Below, one piece after another: positions 18,381-28,000 of a stretch of 64,000 nt of DNA. Location of the stretch: contig NZ_HE610717.1 of the NCBI RefSeq assembly GCF_000321025.1, forward strand, positions 277,443 to 341,442. The letters are read 5' to 3'. Position numbers and translations under genes: made by a program. The notes below the pieces were generated by a model. The model was not told the DNA's origin. It ran no database searches and saw only the letters and a program-made list of their open reading frames with translations. Within the stretch, counting starts at the first letter, position 1. Each line of letters starts with the position of its first letter. This stretch comes from Peptoniphilus senegalensis JC140 (lineage in GTDB: Bacteria; Bacillota; Clostridia; Tissierellales; Peptoniphilaceae).

Positions 18381-19267
18381 AAATCACCTATTAATCTCTT
18401 CTTCATTTTGATAAAGATTTCTCCATCTTTTTTTATAACTTCCCCTATACCTAAAAATTTATTATCTGAATAAACTCTATAACTTTCAACTTTTAAATTA
18501 TCTTTTAGTTTATAAAATTGACCATTTAGAAATCTTTGACAAAAACTATAAGGAATTTCAACTTTATCAAAGTCAGCCAGAGCCAAGTCCATTGGCAAAA
18601 TTTTATCTTTAATTTCATCAAGACTCATATTTTCAAAGTCAGAAACTTTTACTGCATCTTCTATTTTGAAATACCCAGTCCTTACTCGTCTAAGTTCAGT
18701 AAGTGTTCCATAACTTCCTAAAGCTTCTCCAATATCTTTAGCAAGAGACCTAATGTATGTTCCTTTTGATACAGAAGTCCTTATCGAGAATTCATCTTTT
18801 CCATTAAAATCAAGAAGTGTATTGCTAAAAATTTCAACTTCTCTATTTTTTATTTCAACTTCTTTACCTTCCCTAGCATATTCATATAACTTTTTACCAT
18901 TAACCTTTAAGGCAGAATAGATTGGTGGTTTTTGAGATATTTTTCCTATAAATTTTTTTAAAACATTTCTTATTTCTTCTTCAGAAATATCGACTTTTTC
19001 TTCTTTTAAAATTTCTCCAGTTATATCAAAGCTATCAGTGAGAAGACCAAGCTTAATCCTTGCTTCATACTCCTTGTTACTAGAAAGAATATAGTCACTT
19101 GTTTTTGTTGCTTTTCCAATGGAAATTACAAGCACTCCTGTTGCCATTGGGTCGAGAGTTCCTGTATGACCAACTTTTTTTATGCCCAATTTTTTTCTTA
19201 CTTTATAAACTAGATCGTGGGAAGTTATACCCTTGTCCTTGTCAAAAATTAAAAGACCATCCATCAT
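18377..19267 (-). CDS. truB: tRNA pseudouridine(55) synthase TruB
   Basis: 296 residues. Makes pseudouridine 55 in the T-loop of tRNAs. The catalytic Asp lies in GHTGTLDP (D39), and the family start GLLIFDKDKGITSHD is present. The C-terminal region is PUA-like. Two consecutive ATG codons (19267, 19264) overlap the nrnA stop; either could be used. Confidence 0.96.
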   Translation of the reverse strand: MMDGLLIFDKDKGITSHDLVYKVRKKLGIKKVGHTGTLDPMATGVLVISIGKATKTSDYILSSNKEYEARIKLGLLTDSFDITGEILKEEKVDISEEEIRNVLKKFIGKISQKPPIYSALKVNGKKLYEYAREGKEVEIKNREVEIFSNTLLDFNGKDEFSIRTSVSKGTYIRSLAKDIGEALGSYGTLTELRRVRTGYFKIEDAVKVSDFENMSLDEIKDKILPMDLALADFDKVEIPYSFCQRFLNGQFYKLKDNLKVESYRVYSDNKFLGIGEVIKKDGEIFIKMKKRLIGDL

Positions 19268-20238
19268 AATTGTTCTTCAGCTACTTTTACAAGGTCAAGT
19301 TTTGCTTTTTCTAGGTCTAAGTGATTAATTGTACCACCAGATGCCCTAATATGGCCACCACCATTAAATCTCGATGCGATTTTAGTGCAATCCAAATATG
19401 ATTTTGACCTTAGTGATAATCTTATGCAGTCATCTTTCTCTTTTAATAAAACTGCAAGTTCAACTGTATCTATATCTCTAACAAACTCAACAATTCCATC
19501 TGCATCAGCCTTTTCAGCTTTAGATTTTTCCATATCTTCTTTTGTTACAAATACAACTGCAATTTTATTATCATCGAAATATTCAATAGAATTCATTGCA
19601 CGAATTAAAAGGTCTGTCTTTTGTCTAGTTCTGCTTTGATACACATTTACAGTTACTTCATTTATATCAATATCATATTCAAATAATTCTGACGCAATTA
19701 AAAAAGTATCAGAAGTCACAGAGGAATATTTAAAGGAGCCCGTGTCAGTAGAAAGCCCTGTAAATAGTGAAGTTGCAATTTCTTTATTAAGCTCTAAATC
19801 AAGTGTTTTAAAAATTCTTGATAAGACTTCACAAGTTGCTGGCGACTTGTCATCCACGATATTTAAGTCTGCGTATTTTGTATTACTAAGATGATGGTCA
19901 ATATTAACTGTATGTTTTGATTTTTCGAATATTTTTTTAATATTGTTGCCCATTCTGTTTTCGTCTGATGAGTCAAGTGCAATAAATAAATCAAAATCTT
20001 TTTCTATATCTTCTGGAGATTTTGAAAAGTTTAAGTTTGGCAAAAATTTAAAAGAAGATGGAATGCTATCATCAAGTACATAGATAACATTTTTCCCAAG
20101 TTTATTTAACATGCCTACCATTGCTGTTACTGAGCCCAAATTATCTCCATCAGGATTTAAGTGTGAAGCTACACCAATAGTTTCACACTTATCTATTAAT
20201 TTTTTAAAATCTAATGAGAGTTCTTTAAAATCAGTCAT
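19264..20238 (-). CDS. nrnA: DHH-family oligoribonuclease/pAp phosphatase NrnA
   Basis: 324 residues. Degrades 2-5-mer RNAs and dephosphorylates pAp in Firmicutes. The DHH motifs are HLNPDGD (26-32), ALDSSDENRMG and the signature NIDHHLSN. The DHHA1 domain ends with RFNGGGHIRASG. The start lies within the last codons of rbfA, as often seen in the rbfA-nrnA-truB order. Confidence 0.93.
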   Translation of the reverse strand: MTDFKELSLDFKKLIDKCETIGVASHLNPDGDNLGSVTAMVGMLNKLGKNVIYVLDDSIPSSFKFLPNLNFSKSPEDIEKDFDLFIALDSSDENRMGNNIKKIFEKSKHTVNIDHHLSNTKYADLNIVDDKSPATCEVLSRIFKTLDLELNKEIATSLFTGLSTDTGSFKYSSVTSDTFLIASELFEYDIDINEVTVNVYQSRTRQKTDLLIRAMNSIEYFDDNKIAVVFVTKEDMEKSKAEKADADGIVEFVRDIDTVELAVLLKEKDDCIRLSLRSKSYLDCTKIASRFNGGGHIRASGGTINHLDLEKAKLDLVKVAEEQL

Positions 20239-20584
20239 CTTTGCGATTTACCTCTTCGATTAATTTGTCAAGTTCAAGAGCTTTTTCAATGGAATCGTCT
20301 TTTATGAATATTAGCTCAGGCATAGTTCTAAGTTTAACCTTTTTAGATAATTCTTTTTTTATAAATCCCTTTGCAGAATTTAATCCTTCTACAGCTTCAT
20401 CTCTATCAAAGTCATTCCCAAGAACAGATACATATACTTTAGCAAATGATAGGTCATTTGTAACTTCTACGTGAGAAATACTTGTAATAGATGGTATTCT
20501 AGGATCTTTTAATTCATTTTGGACAATGTTTGAAATAGTTCTTCTAACTTCTTCAGATATTCTGTTAATTCTTTTATTGTTCAT
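20231..20584 (-). CDS. rbfA: Ribosome-binding factor A
   Basis: 117 residues with a KH-like fold; 30S maturation factor. Typical opening RINRISEEVRRTISNIVQNEL, then DPRIPSITSISHVEVTNDL and the RTMPELIF strand. Its ATG shares one base with the infB stop (TAATG), indicating coupling. Confidence 0.96.
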   Translation of the reverse strand: MNNKRINRISEEVRRTISNIVQNELKDPRIPSITSISHVEVTNDLSFAKVYVSVLGNDFDRDEAVEGLNSAKGFIKKELSKKVKLRTMPELIFIKDDSIEKALELDKLIEEVNRKDD

Positions 20585-22893
20585 TATGCTCTCTTAACTT
20601 CCTTTAAGATATAAGATTCTAAAAGATCTCCTTCTTTAATGTCATTAAAACCATCAATGACAAGGCCACCTTCAAATCCTGTTGCAAGTTCTTTTGTATC
20701 GTCTTTAAATCTCTTTAAAGATGCAATATCCCCTTCATGAATTACAACATCATCTCTTAATACTTTAACTTTAGAATTTCTCAAGATTTTACCATTTAAT
20801 ACATATACACCAGCAACCATTTGGTTGTTTGGAAGTTTAAAGGTTTGTCTTATTTCACATCTTCCAAGAATCTCTTCGACTATATCTGGATCAAGCATAC
20901 CCTTAGCTGCTTGTTCAATGTCATTTATGATTTCATAAATTACTCTATAAGTTCTAATTTCAACTTCTTCTGATTTTGCAAGTTCGATTGCATTAATATT
21001 TGGTCTTACATTAAATCCAATTACAATTGCATTAGATGCAGAGGCAAGTGTTACGTCAGATTCATTAATTCCACCAACTCCTGAGTGAATAATTGAAATT
21101 TTGACTTCGTCAGTAGATAATTTTAAAAGAGATTGATTTAAAGCTTCAACAGAACCTTTAACATCAGCTTTAACGACAATATTAAGCTCTTTGACATCTT
21201 CTTCAGAGATTTTTTCAAATAGATTATCAAGACTTATCTTTGTTGTTTGACTTAATCTTTTTTCTCTTGATATTTCAGAGTTTTTATCTGCAATGGCTTT
21301 TGCAGTTTTATCATCCTTAACTGCATATATTGTATCGCCGGCATTTGGGACATCATTTAAACCAAGAACTACAACTGGCATAGATGGACCAGCTTTTTTA
21401 ACTTTCTTTCCCTTGTCATCTTCCATAGCTCTGATTCTACCTGAACAAGTTCCAGAAACTATTGGGTCTCCAAATCTTAAAGTACCATTTTTAATAAGAA
21501 TAGTAGCCATAGGACCCTTTGCCTTATCAAGATTTGCTTCAATAATTGTACCAACAGCTCTTCTATTAGGATTTGCTTTTAACTCTCTCATTTCAGCAAC
21601 TAAAAGAATCATTTCAAGAAGTTCATCAATTCCTTCTCCAGATTTTGAAGAAACTCCAACAACAATTGTGTCTCCTCCCCACTCTTCAGCTACTAAATTT
21701 TCATTCATTAGCTCTTGCTTTACTCTTTCAGGGTTTGCTTCTGGTTTATCAATTTTTGTAATTGCAACTATAATTGGTACTTCAGCAGATCTAGCATGAG
21801 AAATAGCTTCGAGAGTTTGCGGCATTACACCATCGTCTGCAGCTACAACAAGAACAGCTATATCAGTTGTTTGCGCACCTCTAAGTCTCATAGAAGTAAA
21901 TGCTTCGTGACCAGGAGTATCCAAGAAAGTAATCTTCTTTCCAGATAAATTAACTGTATAAGCTCCTATGTGTTGAGTAATTCCACCAGCTTCTGATTGT
22001 GTTACATGTGTTTTTTTAATTGAGTCAAGAAGTGAAGTTTTACCATGGTCAACATGACCCATAACTGTTACTACAGGAGGTCTAGTTTTTAGATCTCTTT
22101 CTTTATCTTTTCTAAGAAGACCATATTCTTCTTCAACTGATTCATCTAGCTTAGGTTCTTCAAGGTCTATTTCAATTCCAAGTTCATCTGCTAAAAGAAT
22201 ACAAGTATCTTCATCAATACTTTGATTTTGATTAGCCATTACTCCAAGACCTATTAATTTTGTAATTACTGTAGAAACAGATACGCCAAGTTGATCTGCA
22301 AAGTCCTTTACTGTTATTGGTGCAATCACTGTTATAGGATCATCCCCTCTATTTTCTTCCTCTGATTTGTGCTTTGACTTAACTTTTTTCTTTGGTTTTT
22401 TCTTAGTTAAATCTCTATTGTAGGAGTTATTGTTCTCCCTTTTGTTATCTTTTTTATTTTTTAATTTCTTTTTATTATTTCTAAAATCATCATCTTCATC
22501 AAAAGATTCTTCTATTTTATTTTTGTGATTTTTATTATGTTTATGATCTTTATTTTTTTCTTCATCAAATGATTTATCTTCTTGTCTATCATTACGCTTT
22601 TGATGATCTTCCTTGTTTTTATTTATAGCCTTTTCTTGCTTAATTTTATTAGAATTTGCAAGGCCTTTTTTTTCTTTTACATCTCTACTTTTGTTAGAAT
22701 CATTATTCTTTACAGGAGATTCATTTTTAGAAGAATTTTTCTTGTATAAATTTCTTATTTTTTCTTCATCAGCACTTTCCAATGTTGACATGTGATTTTT
22801 AACAGATATTTGCATCTCATTTAATTTTAAAATCAATTCTTTACTTGTAATACCTATTTCTTTTGCCAACGCGTGCACTCTAATTTTTGACAA
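20584..22893 (-). CDS. infB: Translation initiation factor IF-2
   Basis: About 769 residues. GTPase that positions fMet-tRNA on the 30S subunit. The IF2-N domain starts [20 protein letters not shown] very Lys/Asn/Asp-rich linker (about 55-180) and a second IF2-N-like domain precede the G domain with [16 protein letters not shown] and TKID. Domains II, III and IV (C2, initiator-tRNA binding) follow. I choose TTG 22893 because AAGGAGGT lies six bases upstream; the GTG at 22902 overlaps that site. Confidence 0.97.
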   Translation of the reverse strand: MSKIRVHALAKEIGITSKELILKLNEMQISVKNHMSTLESADEEKIRNLYKKNSSKNESPVKNNDSNKSRDVKEKKGLANSNKIKQEKAINKNKEDHQKRNDRQEDKSFDEEKNKDHKHNKNHKNKIEESFDEDDDFRNNKKKLKNKKDNKRENNNSYNRDLTKKKPKKKVKSKHKSEEENRGDDPITVIAPITVKDFADQLGVSVSTVITKLIGLGVMANQNQSIDEDTCILLADELGIEIDLEEPKLDESVEEEYGLLRKDKERDLKTRPPVVTVMGHVDHGKTSLLDSIKKTHVTQSEAGGITQHIGAYTVNLSGKKITFLDTPGHEAFTSMRLRGAQTTDIAVLVVAADDGVMPQTLEAISHARSAEVPIIVAITKIDKPEANPERVKQELMNENLVAEEWGGDTIVVGVSSKSGEGIDELLEMILLVAEMRELKANPNRRAVGTIIEANLDKAKGPMATILIKNGTLRFGDPIVSGTCSGRIRAMEDDKGKKVKKAGPSMPVVVLGLNDVPNAGDTIYAVKDDKTAKAIADKNSEISREKRLSQTTKISLDNLFEKISEEDVKELNIVVKADVKGSVEALNQSLLKLSTDEVKISIIHSGVGGINESDVTLASASNAIVIGFNVRPNINAIELAKSEEVEIRTYRVIYEIINDIEQAAKGMLDPDIVEEILGRCEIRQTFKLPNNQMVAGVYVLNGKILRNSKVKVLRDDVVIHEGDIASLKRFKDDTKELATGFEGGLVIDGFNDIKEGDLLESYILKEVKRA

Positions 22894-22917
22894 ATTGAAC
22901 ACCTCCTTAAAAGAAGC

Positions 22918-23181
22918 TTATTCCACAGAATTAATCAGTTTTTCATATACTTCTTCACTAATTTCTGTCGTAAATGCCCTATTTAGGGATTTTGACTTTA
23001 TCGCTTTTTCCAAACAATTCTTGTCATTACATAAATAAGCTCCTCTTCCATTTGCCTTTCCAGTTTTATCTATAGAGATTTCGCCGTCTTTGTTTTTTAC
23101 AACTCTGATTAAATCTCTTTTTTGTTTTTGCTCTCGACAACCTATACAAGTACGCATAGGTATTTTCCTAATTTTAGTCAT
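22918..23181 (-). CDS. rnpM: YlxR/RnpM RNase P modulator
   Basis: 87 residues of the YlxR family: PMRTCIGCREQKQKRDLIRV with C12/C15, then GRGAYLCNDKNCLEKAIKS. The B. subtilis homologue binds RNase P RNA and was renamed RnpM. It is placed between nusA and infB as usual, but the L7Ae-like ylxQ normally found next to it is missing: infB starts about 25 bp downstream. Confidence 0.93.
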   Translation of the reverse strand: MTKIRKIPMRTCIGCREQKQKRDLIRVVKNKDGEISIDKTGKANGRGAYLCNDKNCLEKAIKSKSLNRAFTTEISEEVYEKLINSVE

Positions 23182-23207
23182 TTTTTACTCCGTTAAATTA
23201 AGAATGT

Positions 23208-24485
23208 TTAATCATCATTTTCTTCTATTTCATTTTTATTTTCGCAAATAGAATTATCCTCTGAAGAAAGTATTTCATCGCTAAATTCTTTTGGATTTTT
23301 TTCTTTAGAATTTGCAGATAATTCAGAATTATCATCATTATTTTCTTCAAAGCTCACTTCTTCAAGTTCAACTTCTTCTGGAATTTCTTTTTTTGCATTT
23401 TCAAATTCTTCAGCTAATTCTTCTTCGCTTATTCCCCTATCTTCAAGATATTCTTCAAATTGCTCGTTAGATTTAATATCAATTTTCCAACCAGTTAGCT
23501 TAGCTGCAAGTCTAACATTTTGACCTTCTTTACCTATAGCTAGGGATAATTGATAGTCTGGAACTATTGCCAAAGCTGATTTTTCAGCTTCATTCACAAA
23601 TACTTTTTCCACTTTTGATGGGCTAAGTGAGTTTGCTATAAACTTATCAATTTCTTTTTCGTAAATTACAATATCAATTTTTTCATTGTGTATTTCATCC
23701 ACAATAGCATTTACTCTTTGACCCTTGTATCCAACACAAGAACCCAATGGGTCAACTTCAGGGTCTCTAGAAAATACAGCAATTTTTGTTCTTGAACCAG
23801 CTTCTCTTGAGATAGAATAAATTTCTACGATACCTTCATTAACTTCAGGAACTTCTAATTCAAAAAGTCTCTTTATTAAATCTGGATGAGATCTTGAGAG
23901 AATAATTTGTGGACCCTTTGTAGATTTTTCTACTGATAGAATTAACATCTTATATCTATCGCCATGTTCATATTTCTCATTGCTAATTTGTTCGCCATAA
24001 GGCAAAACTGCTTCAGTAGTACCTAAATCAATATAAACATTATTATAGGCTTTTCTTTGAACTAATCCTGTAATAATTTCCTTTTCCCTTTCAACATACT
24101 CATCAAAAACAATATCTCTTTCAGCATCTTTAATTCTTTGAATTACAACTTGTTTAGCAGTTTGAGCTGCAATTCTTCCAAAGTTTTTGGGATGTATTTC
24201 CAAATTATATACATCACCTAATTCATAACTAGGGTCAATTTTTTTTGCCTCTTCCAAAGATATTTGAAGTTGTTCATCTTCAACAATTTCAACAACATCT
24301 TTTGATGCAAATAATTTAATCTCTCCAGTTTCTCTATTCATATTTACGATTACATTTTGTGATGTCCCGTAATTTTTTCTATAACTGGATACCAAAGCTG
24401 ATTCCAATGCTTCAAAGACTATTTCTTTTGAAATCCCTTTTTCTTTTTCGATTTCATTTAAAGCGTCTATAAACTCTTGGTTCAT
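23208..24485 (-). CDS. nusA: Transcription termination/antitermination factor NusA
   Basis: About 425 residues. Binds RNA polymerase and promotes pausing and intrinsic termination. An N-terminal domain (1-125), S1 domain (GLVQRKAYNNVYIDLG), KH1 (DPLGSCVGYKGQRVNAIVDE) and KH2 (SLAIGKEGQNVRLAAKLTGW) are followed by an acidic tail of about 80 residues, mostly Glu/Asn. ATG 24485 follows GGAGG; the four extra in-frame codons upstream overlap the end of rimP. Confidence 0.97.
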   Translation of the reverse strand: MNQEFIDALNEIEKEKGISKEIVFEALESALVSSYRKNYGTSQNVIVNMNRETGEIKLFASKDVVEIVEDEQLQISLEEAKKIDPSYELGDVYNLEIHPKNFGRIAAQTAKQVVIQRIKDAERDIVFDEYVEREKEIITGLVQRKAYNNVYIDLGTTEAVLPYGEQISNEKYEHGDRYKMLILSVEKSTKGPQIILSRSHPDLIKRLFELEVPEVNEGIVEIYSISREAGSRTKIAVFSRDPEVDPLGSCVGYKGQRVNAIVDEIHNEKIDIVIYEKEIDKFIANSLSPSKVEKVFVNEAEKSALAIVPDYQLSLAIGKEGQNVRLAAKLTGWKIDIKSNEQFEEYLEDRGISEEELAEEFENAKKEIPEEVELEEVSFEENNDDNSELSANSKEKNPKEFSDEILSSEDNSICENKNEIEENDD

Positions 24486-24496
24486 ACATTCCTCCA

Positions 24497-24958
24497 TTAA
24501 AATTTAATAGTTTGTTTCATTGATGAAATTGATTTAATTGGAATTGCAATTTCTTTTTCATCTAAAGTACAATATACATTTTTATCATCATACTTATCTA
24601 AAACAAAACTAAATTCTTTTTTACCGTCTATTGGCGCATAAAGTTTAACATCAACTTCATTGCCAAGGTTTCTTCTATAGTCATCTTCTGTTCTTATAGG
24701 TCTATCAAGTCCTGGAGAAGAAATCTCAAGATAATAAGGATTCTTCAAAATTTCAAGATTATCCAATTTTTTTTCTAAATTTCTACTCATTTCTGTACAG
24801 TCATCTAAATCAATTCCTTCTTTTTTATAAATAAAGATTGAAAGAAGGTCGTGCTTTGACCCATTTTGAAATTCTATGTCTACAATCTCGTATCCAAGTT
24901 CTTTTGCTACCTCTTCAGCTAGTGGGTAAATTTCTTTTTTTAACTCTTTTTTATTCAC
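24497..24958 (-). CDS. rimP: Ribosome maturation factor RimP
   Basis: 153 residues. Late 30S assembly factor. Typical features are ELGYEIVDIEF, DDCTEMSRNLEKKLD and the SSPGLDRPI motif, with a C-terminal SH3-like domain. The start is GTG 24958 after GAGGTG. It is the first gene of the nusA-infB operon, behind a promoter and a hairpin terminator (see findings). Confidence 0.95.
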   Translation of the reverse strand: MNKKELKKEIYPLAEEVAKELGYEIVDIEFQNGSKHDLLSIFIYKKEGIDLDDCTEMSRNLEKKLDNLEILKNPYYLEISSPGLDRPIRTEDDYRRNLGNEVDVKLYAPIDGKKEFSFVLDKYDDKNVYCTLDEKEIAIPIKSISSMKQTIKF

Positions 24959-24974
24959 TTAACACCTCACTACT

Positions 24975-25005
24975 AAAAAACAAAGAGTGGGTTTGCCCAC
25001 TCTTT
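24975..25005 (-). terminator. Intrinsic terminator in the rimP-nusA leader (also downstream of polC)
   Basis: Minus strand AAAGAGTGGG (25005-24996) pairs perfectly with CCCACTCTTT (24991-24982), loop CAAA, followed by GTTTTTT. It lies between a promoter (25030-25057) and rimP, so it can end polC transcripts and also attenuate the rimP operon. Confidence 0.9.
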
Positions 25006-25029
25006 ACACTAAAATATCTTTCTTATTAA

Positions 25030-25057
25030 ATTATAACACAAATTAGTTAAATTACAA
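25030..25057 (-). promoter_or_regulatory. Promoter of the rimP-nusA-infB operon
   Basis: Minus strand: TTGTAA (25057-25052), 16-bp spacer, TGTTATAAT with a perfect -10 (25035-25030). It lies just after the polC stop and about 20 bp before the terminator hairpin. Confidence 0.7.
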
Positions 25058-25061
25058 GTTT

Positions 25062-28000
25062 TCAAAAATTAAATAGTGAGATTTGATTAGTCTCATCTAG
25101 GTTTATAAGCATACCATTCTTTTGTAAGATTGAAATTACAGAATTACCTGCCTTAGTTCTTTTAGAAAAGTCTTCAATTGATAAAAATTTTGACTTAACT
25201 GCTTCTTCTTCAATACTATTTGCACAGTTTTCTCCTACGCCAGGAATTGCTCTAAGGGGCATCCTTATCTTTCCATCTTCAATGGTAAATTTTGATGCCT
25301 TTGATTTATATAAATCAGCTTGCAAAAATTTAAAACCTCTTGCATACATTTCAAGAGCAACTTCAGATACTCTTATCTCTCCCTTATCTTTAGCAGTAGG
25401 ATTTTGAATTTCTCTTAAGATTTTAATTCTGTTTTTTAAAAAGCCTGGTCCCTCAATAATATTTTCTCCATTAAAATCATTTAATTTAATAGTGAAAAAT
25501 GTTGCATAAAAAGCAAGAGGATAATTAATTTTATAATATGCAATTCTATATGAAAGCATAACATAAGCTACGGCATGAGCCTTAGGGAACATATACTTGA
25601 TTTTTTTACAAGAATCAATATACCATTCAGGTAAATCCAAGTTGTTCATTATGTGTTCTTGTTCCTCAGTAAGTCCCTTTCCCTTTCTAACCTTTTCCAT
25701 TGTATCAAAGGCCATTTTGTTTTCTGCACCTGCATTTATAAGATAAACCATTATATCTTCTCTTGTTGCAATTACATCTTTAAGCTCTGCTCTCCCTGAG
25801 TCTACAAGTTCCTGTGCATTTGAAATCCATACATCAGTTCCATGTGATAGTCCAGAAATTCTTATAAGATCTGCAAAATTTTTAGGCTTAGTTTCTTTTA
25901 ACATAGAAATAACAAAAGATGTCCCAAATTCTGGTATCCCAAGAGTACCTGTTTCACAAGAGAAAATTTCATCATCCATGTTAAAAATATCTGCACTGTT
26001 AAATATTGATAATGTTTTTTCATCGTCAAATCTTATTTTATTTGAATCTAGACCAGTAAAATCTTCTAACATTTTAATAATTGTAGGACCATCGTGTCCA
26101 AGTATATCTAGTTTTAAAATCTTACCATGAATAAAGTTGTAGTCAAAATGAGTAGTGATTACTCCTGAAGTTGAATCATCTGCTGGATACTGAATTGGCG
26201 TAAAGTCATAAATACTGTTGCTTTTTGGAACAATCATTACACCACCAGGATGTTGTCCGCTAGTTCTTTTTCCGTCCGTTATTGCCTTTGAAAGTCTATC
26301 TACTTCAACAGGAGAAATATTTTTTCCTTCAAAATATTTCTTAACGTAGCCATAGGCAGTTTTTTCAGCAATTTTTCCAATAGTCCCAGCTCTAAATACA
26401 TATCCTTCGCCAAATAATTCTTCAGTGTATTTATGTGCTTGAGGTTGATACTCACCAGCAAAGTTCAAGTCAATATCAGGTTCCTTATCCCCATAAAAGC
26501 CTAAAAATACTTCAAAAGGTATATTGTGACCATCCTTTTTCATTGGAGTTCCACAATCAGGACAAATTTTATCTGGCATATCAACGCCGGATCCATAAGT
26601 TAAATCTTTTGTGAACTCTGAATGTTTACAATTTGGACAAATATAATGTGGTGGAAGAGGATTTACTTCTGTAATTCCAGACATTGTAGCTACAAAAGAT
26701 GAACCAACAGAGCCTCTTGAACCAACGAGAAATCCATCATCATTAGATTTTTTTACAAGTTTTTGGGCAATTATATATAGTACGGAATATCCATTAGAAA
26801 TTATAGATTTGAGTTCCTTCTCTAGCCTTTCTTCAACTATTGGTGGAAGTTTATCGCCATAAATTTCGTGAGCCTTTTTGTAGGTCATATCTCTAAGACT
26901 TTCATCAGAGCCTTCTATAACTGGAGGATACTTTCCATCAGGAATTGGTTTTATTGCCTTTAATTCATCTTTTATATTATTTGTATTTTTAACAACAACT
27001 TCGTATGCCTTTTCTTCTCCCAAATAAGAAAACTCATCAAGCATCTCTTCAGTTGTTTTAAAATAAAATTTTTGCTCACGATTAGCTCTAGGATCTGGTC
27101 TTCCAGGTTTTCCATTTAATACAATTCTTCTAAGAATATCTTCTGACTCTTCAAGATAATAAGTATCTGAATCTGCTACAACAGGAATATTTAATTTTTC
27201 ACCAAGCCAAACAATTTTTTTGTTGATTTCTTCAATATCATTATTTGTAAATTTACCATCTTGGATTGCCATTATGTTATCACTTTTTGGTTGAATTTCA
27301 AGAAAGTCATAATATTTTGCAATATTTAGAAGTTCCTCATCAGGACACATCCTATATACTGCATCAAAAAGTTCTGAATTTGCATTTCCAGAGCCAACTA
27401 AAATACCACCTCTATATTGATCTAGTAAAGTTCTTGGTACCTTTGCTGTAAAATTATAAAATTTCATGTGAGAAGCAGAAATTAATTTATATAAATTTTT
27501 AAGACCTAGTTCATCTTTTACTAATAACAAAACAGAACTTTCAAACAATCGTTTCGAATCAATGTTTATTGTTTCTTCGTTTAAATTATCAAAATTAAAA
27601 ATTTTTTCTCTCTTAAATCTATCAATTAATTTTAAAAACATAGCTGCTGTAGCTTCAGCATCATTTACTGCTCTATGTGCGCCAACAAGAGAAACTCCAA
27701 GATTTTTACAAAGTGTCCCCAAATTAAATCTTTTCATATCAGCCATTATAGCTCTAGCCATAACAAGTGTATCAAGGATTGGATGATTAAATTCTAAATT
27801 ATTTTTGGAGTATTCTCTTCTAATGAAAGAAATGTCAAATTTTGCATTGTGAGCTACTAATACAGAATCTTTGGCAAAATCATAAAATCTTGGTATTACC
27901 TCTTCAATAGTTGGTTCATGTTCTACTATTGCATTACTAATACCAGTAAGTTCAGCTACAACCTGTGGTATTTCTTTTTCAGGATTAATCAATTGCGAAA

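Noticed and set aside
22300..22800. Lys/Asn/Asp-rich stretch in infB as an inserted repeat or low-quality sequence
   Set aside because: A charged, variable linker between the IF2-N modules is normal for long IF-2 forms, and the frame is open throughout.
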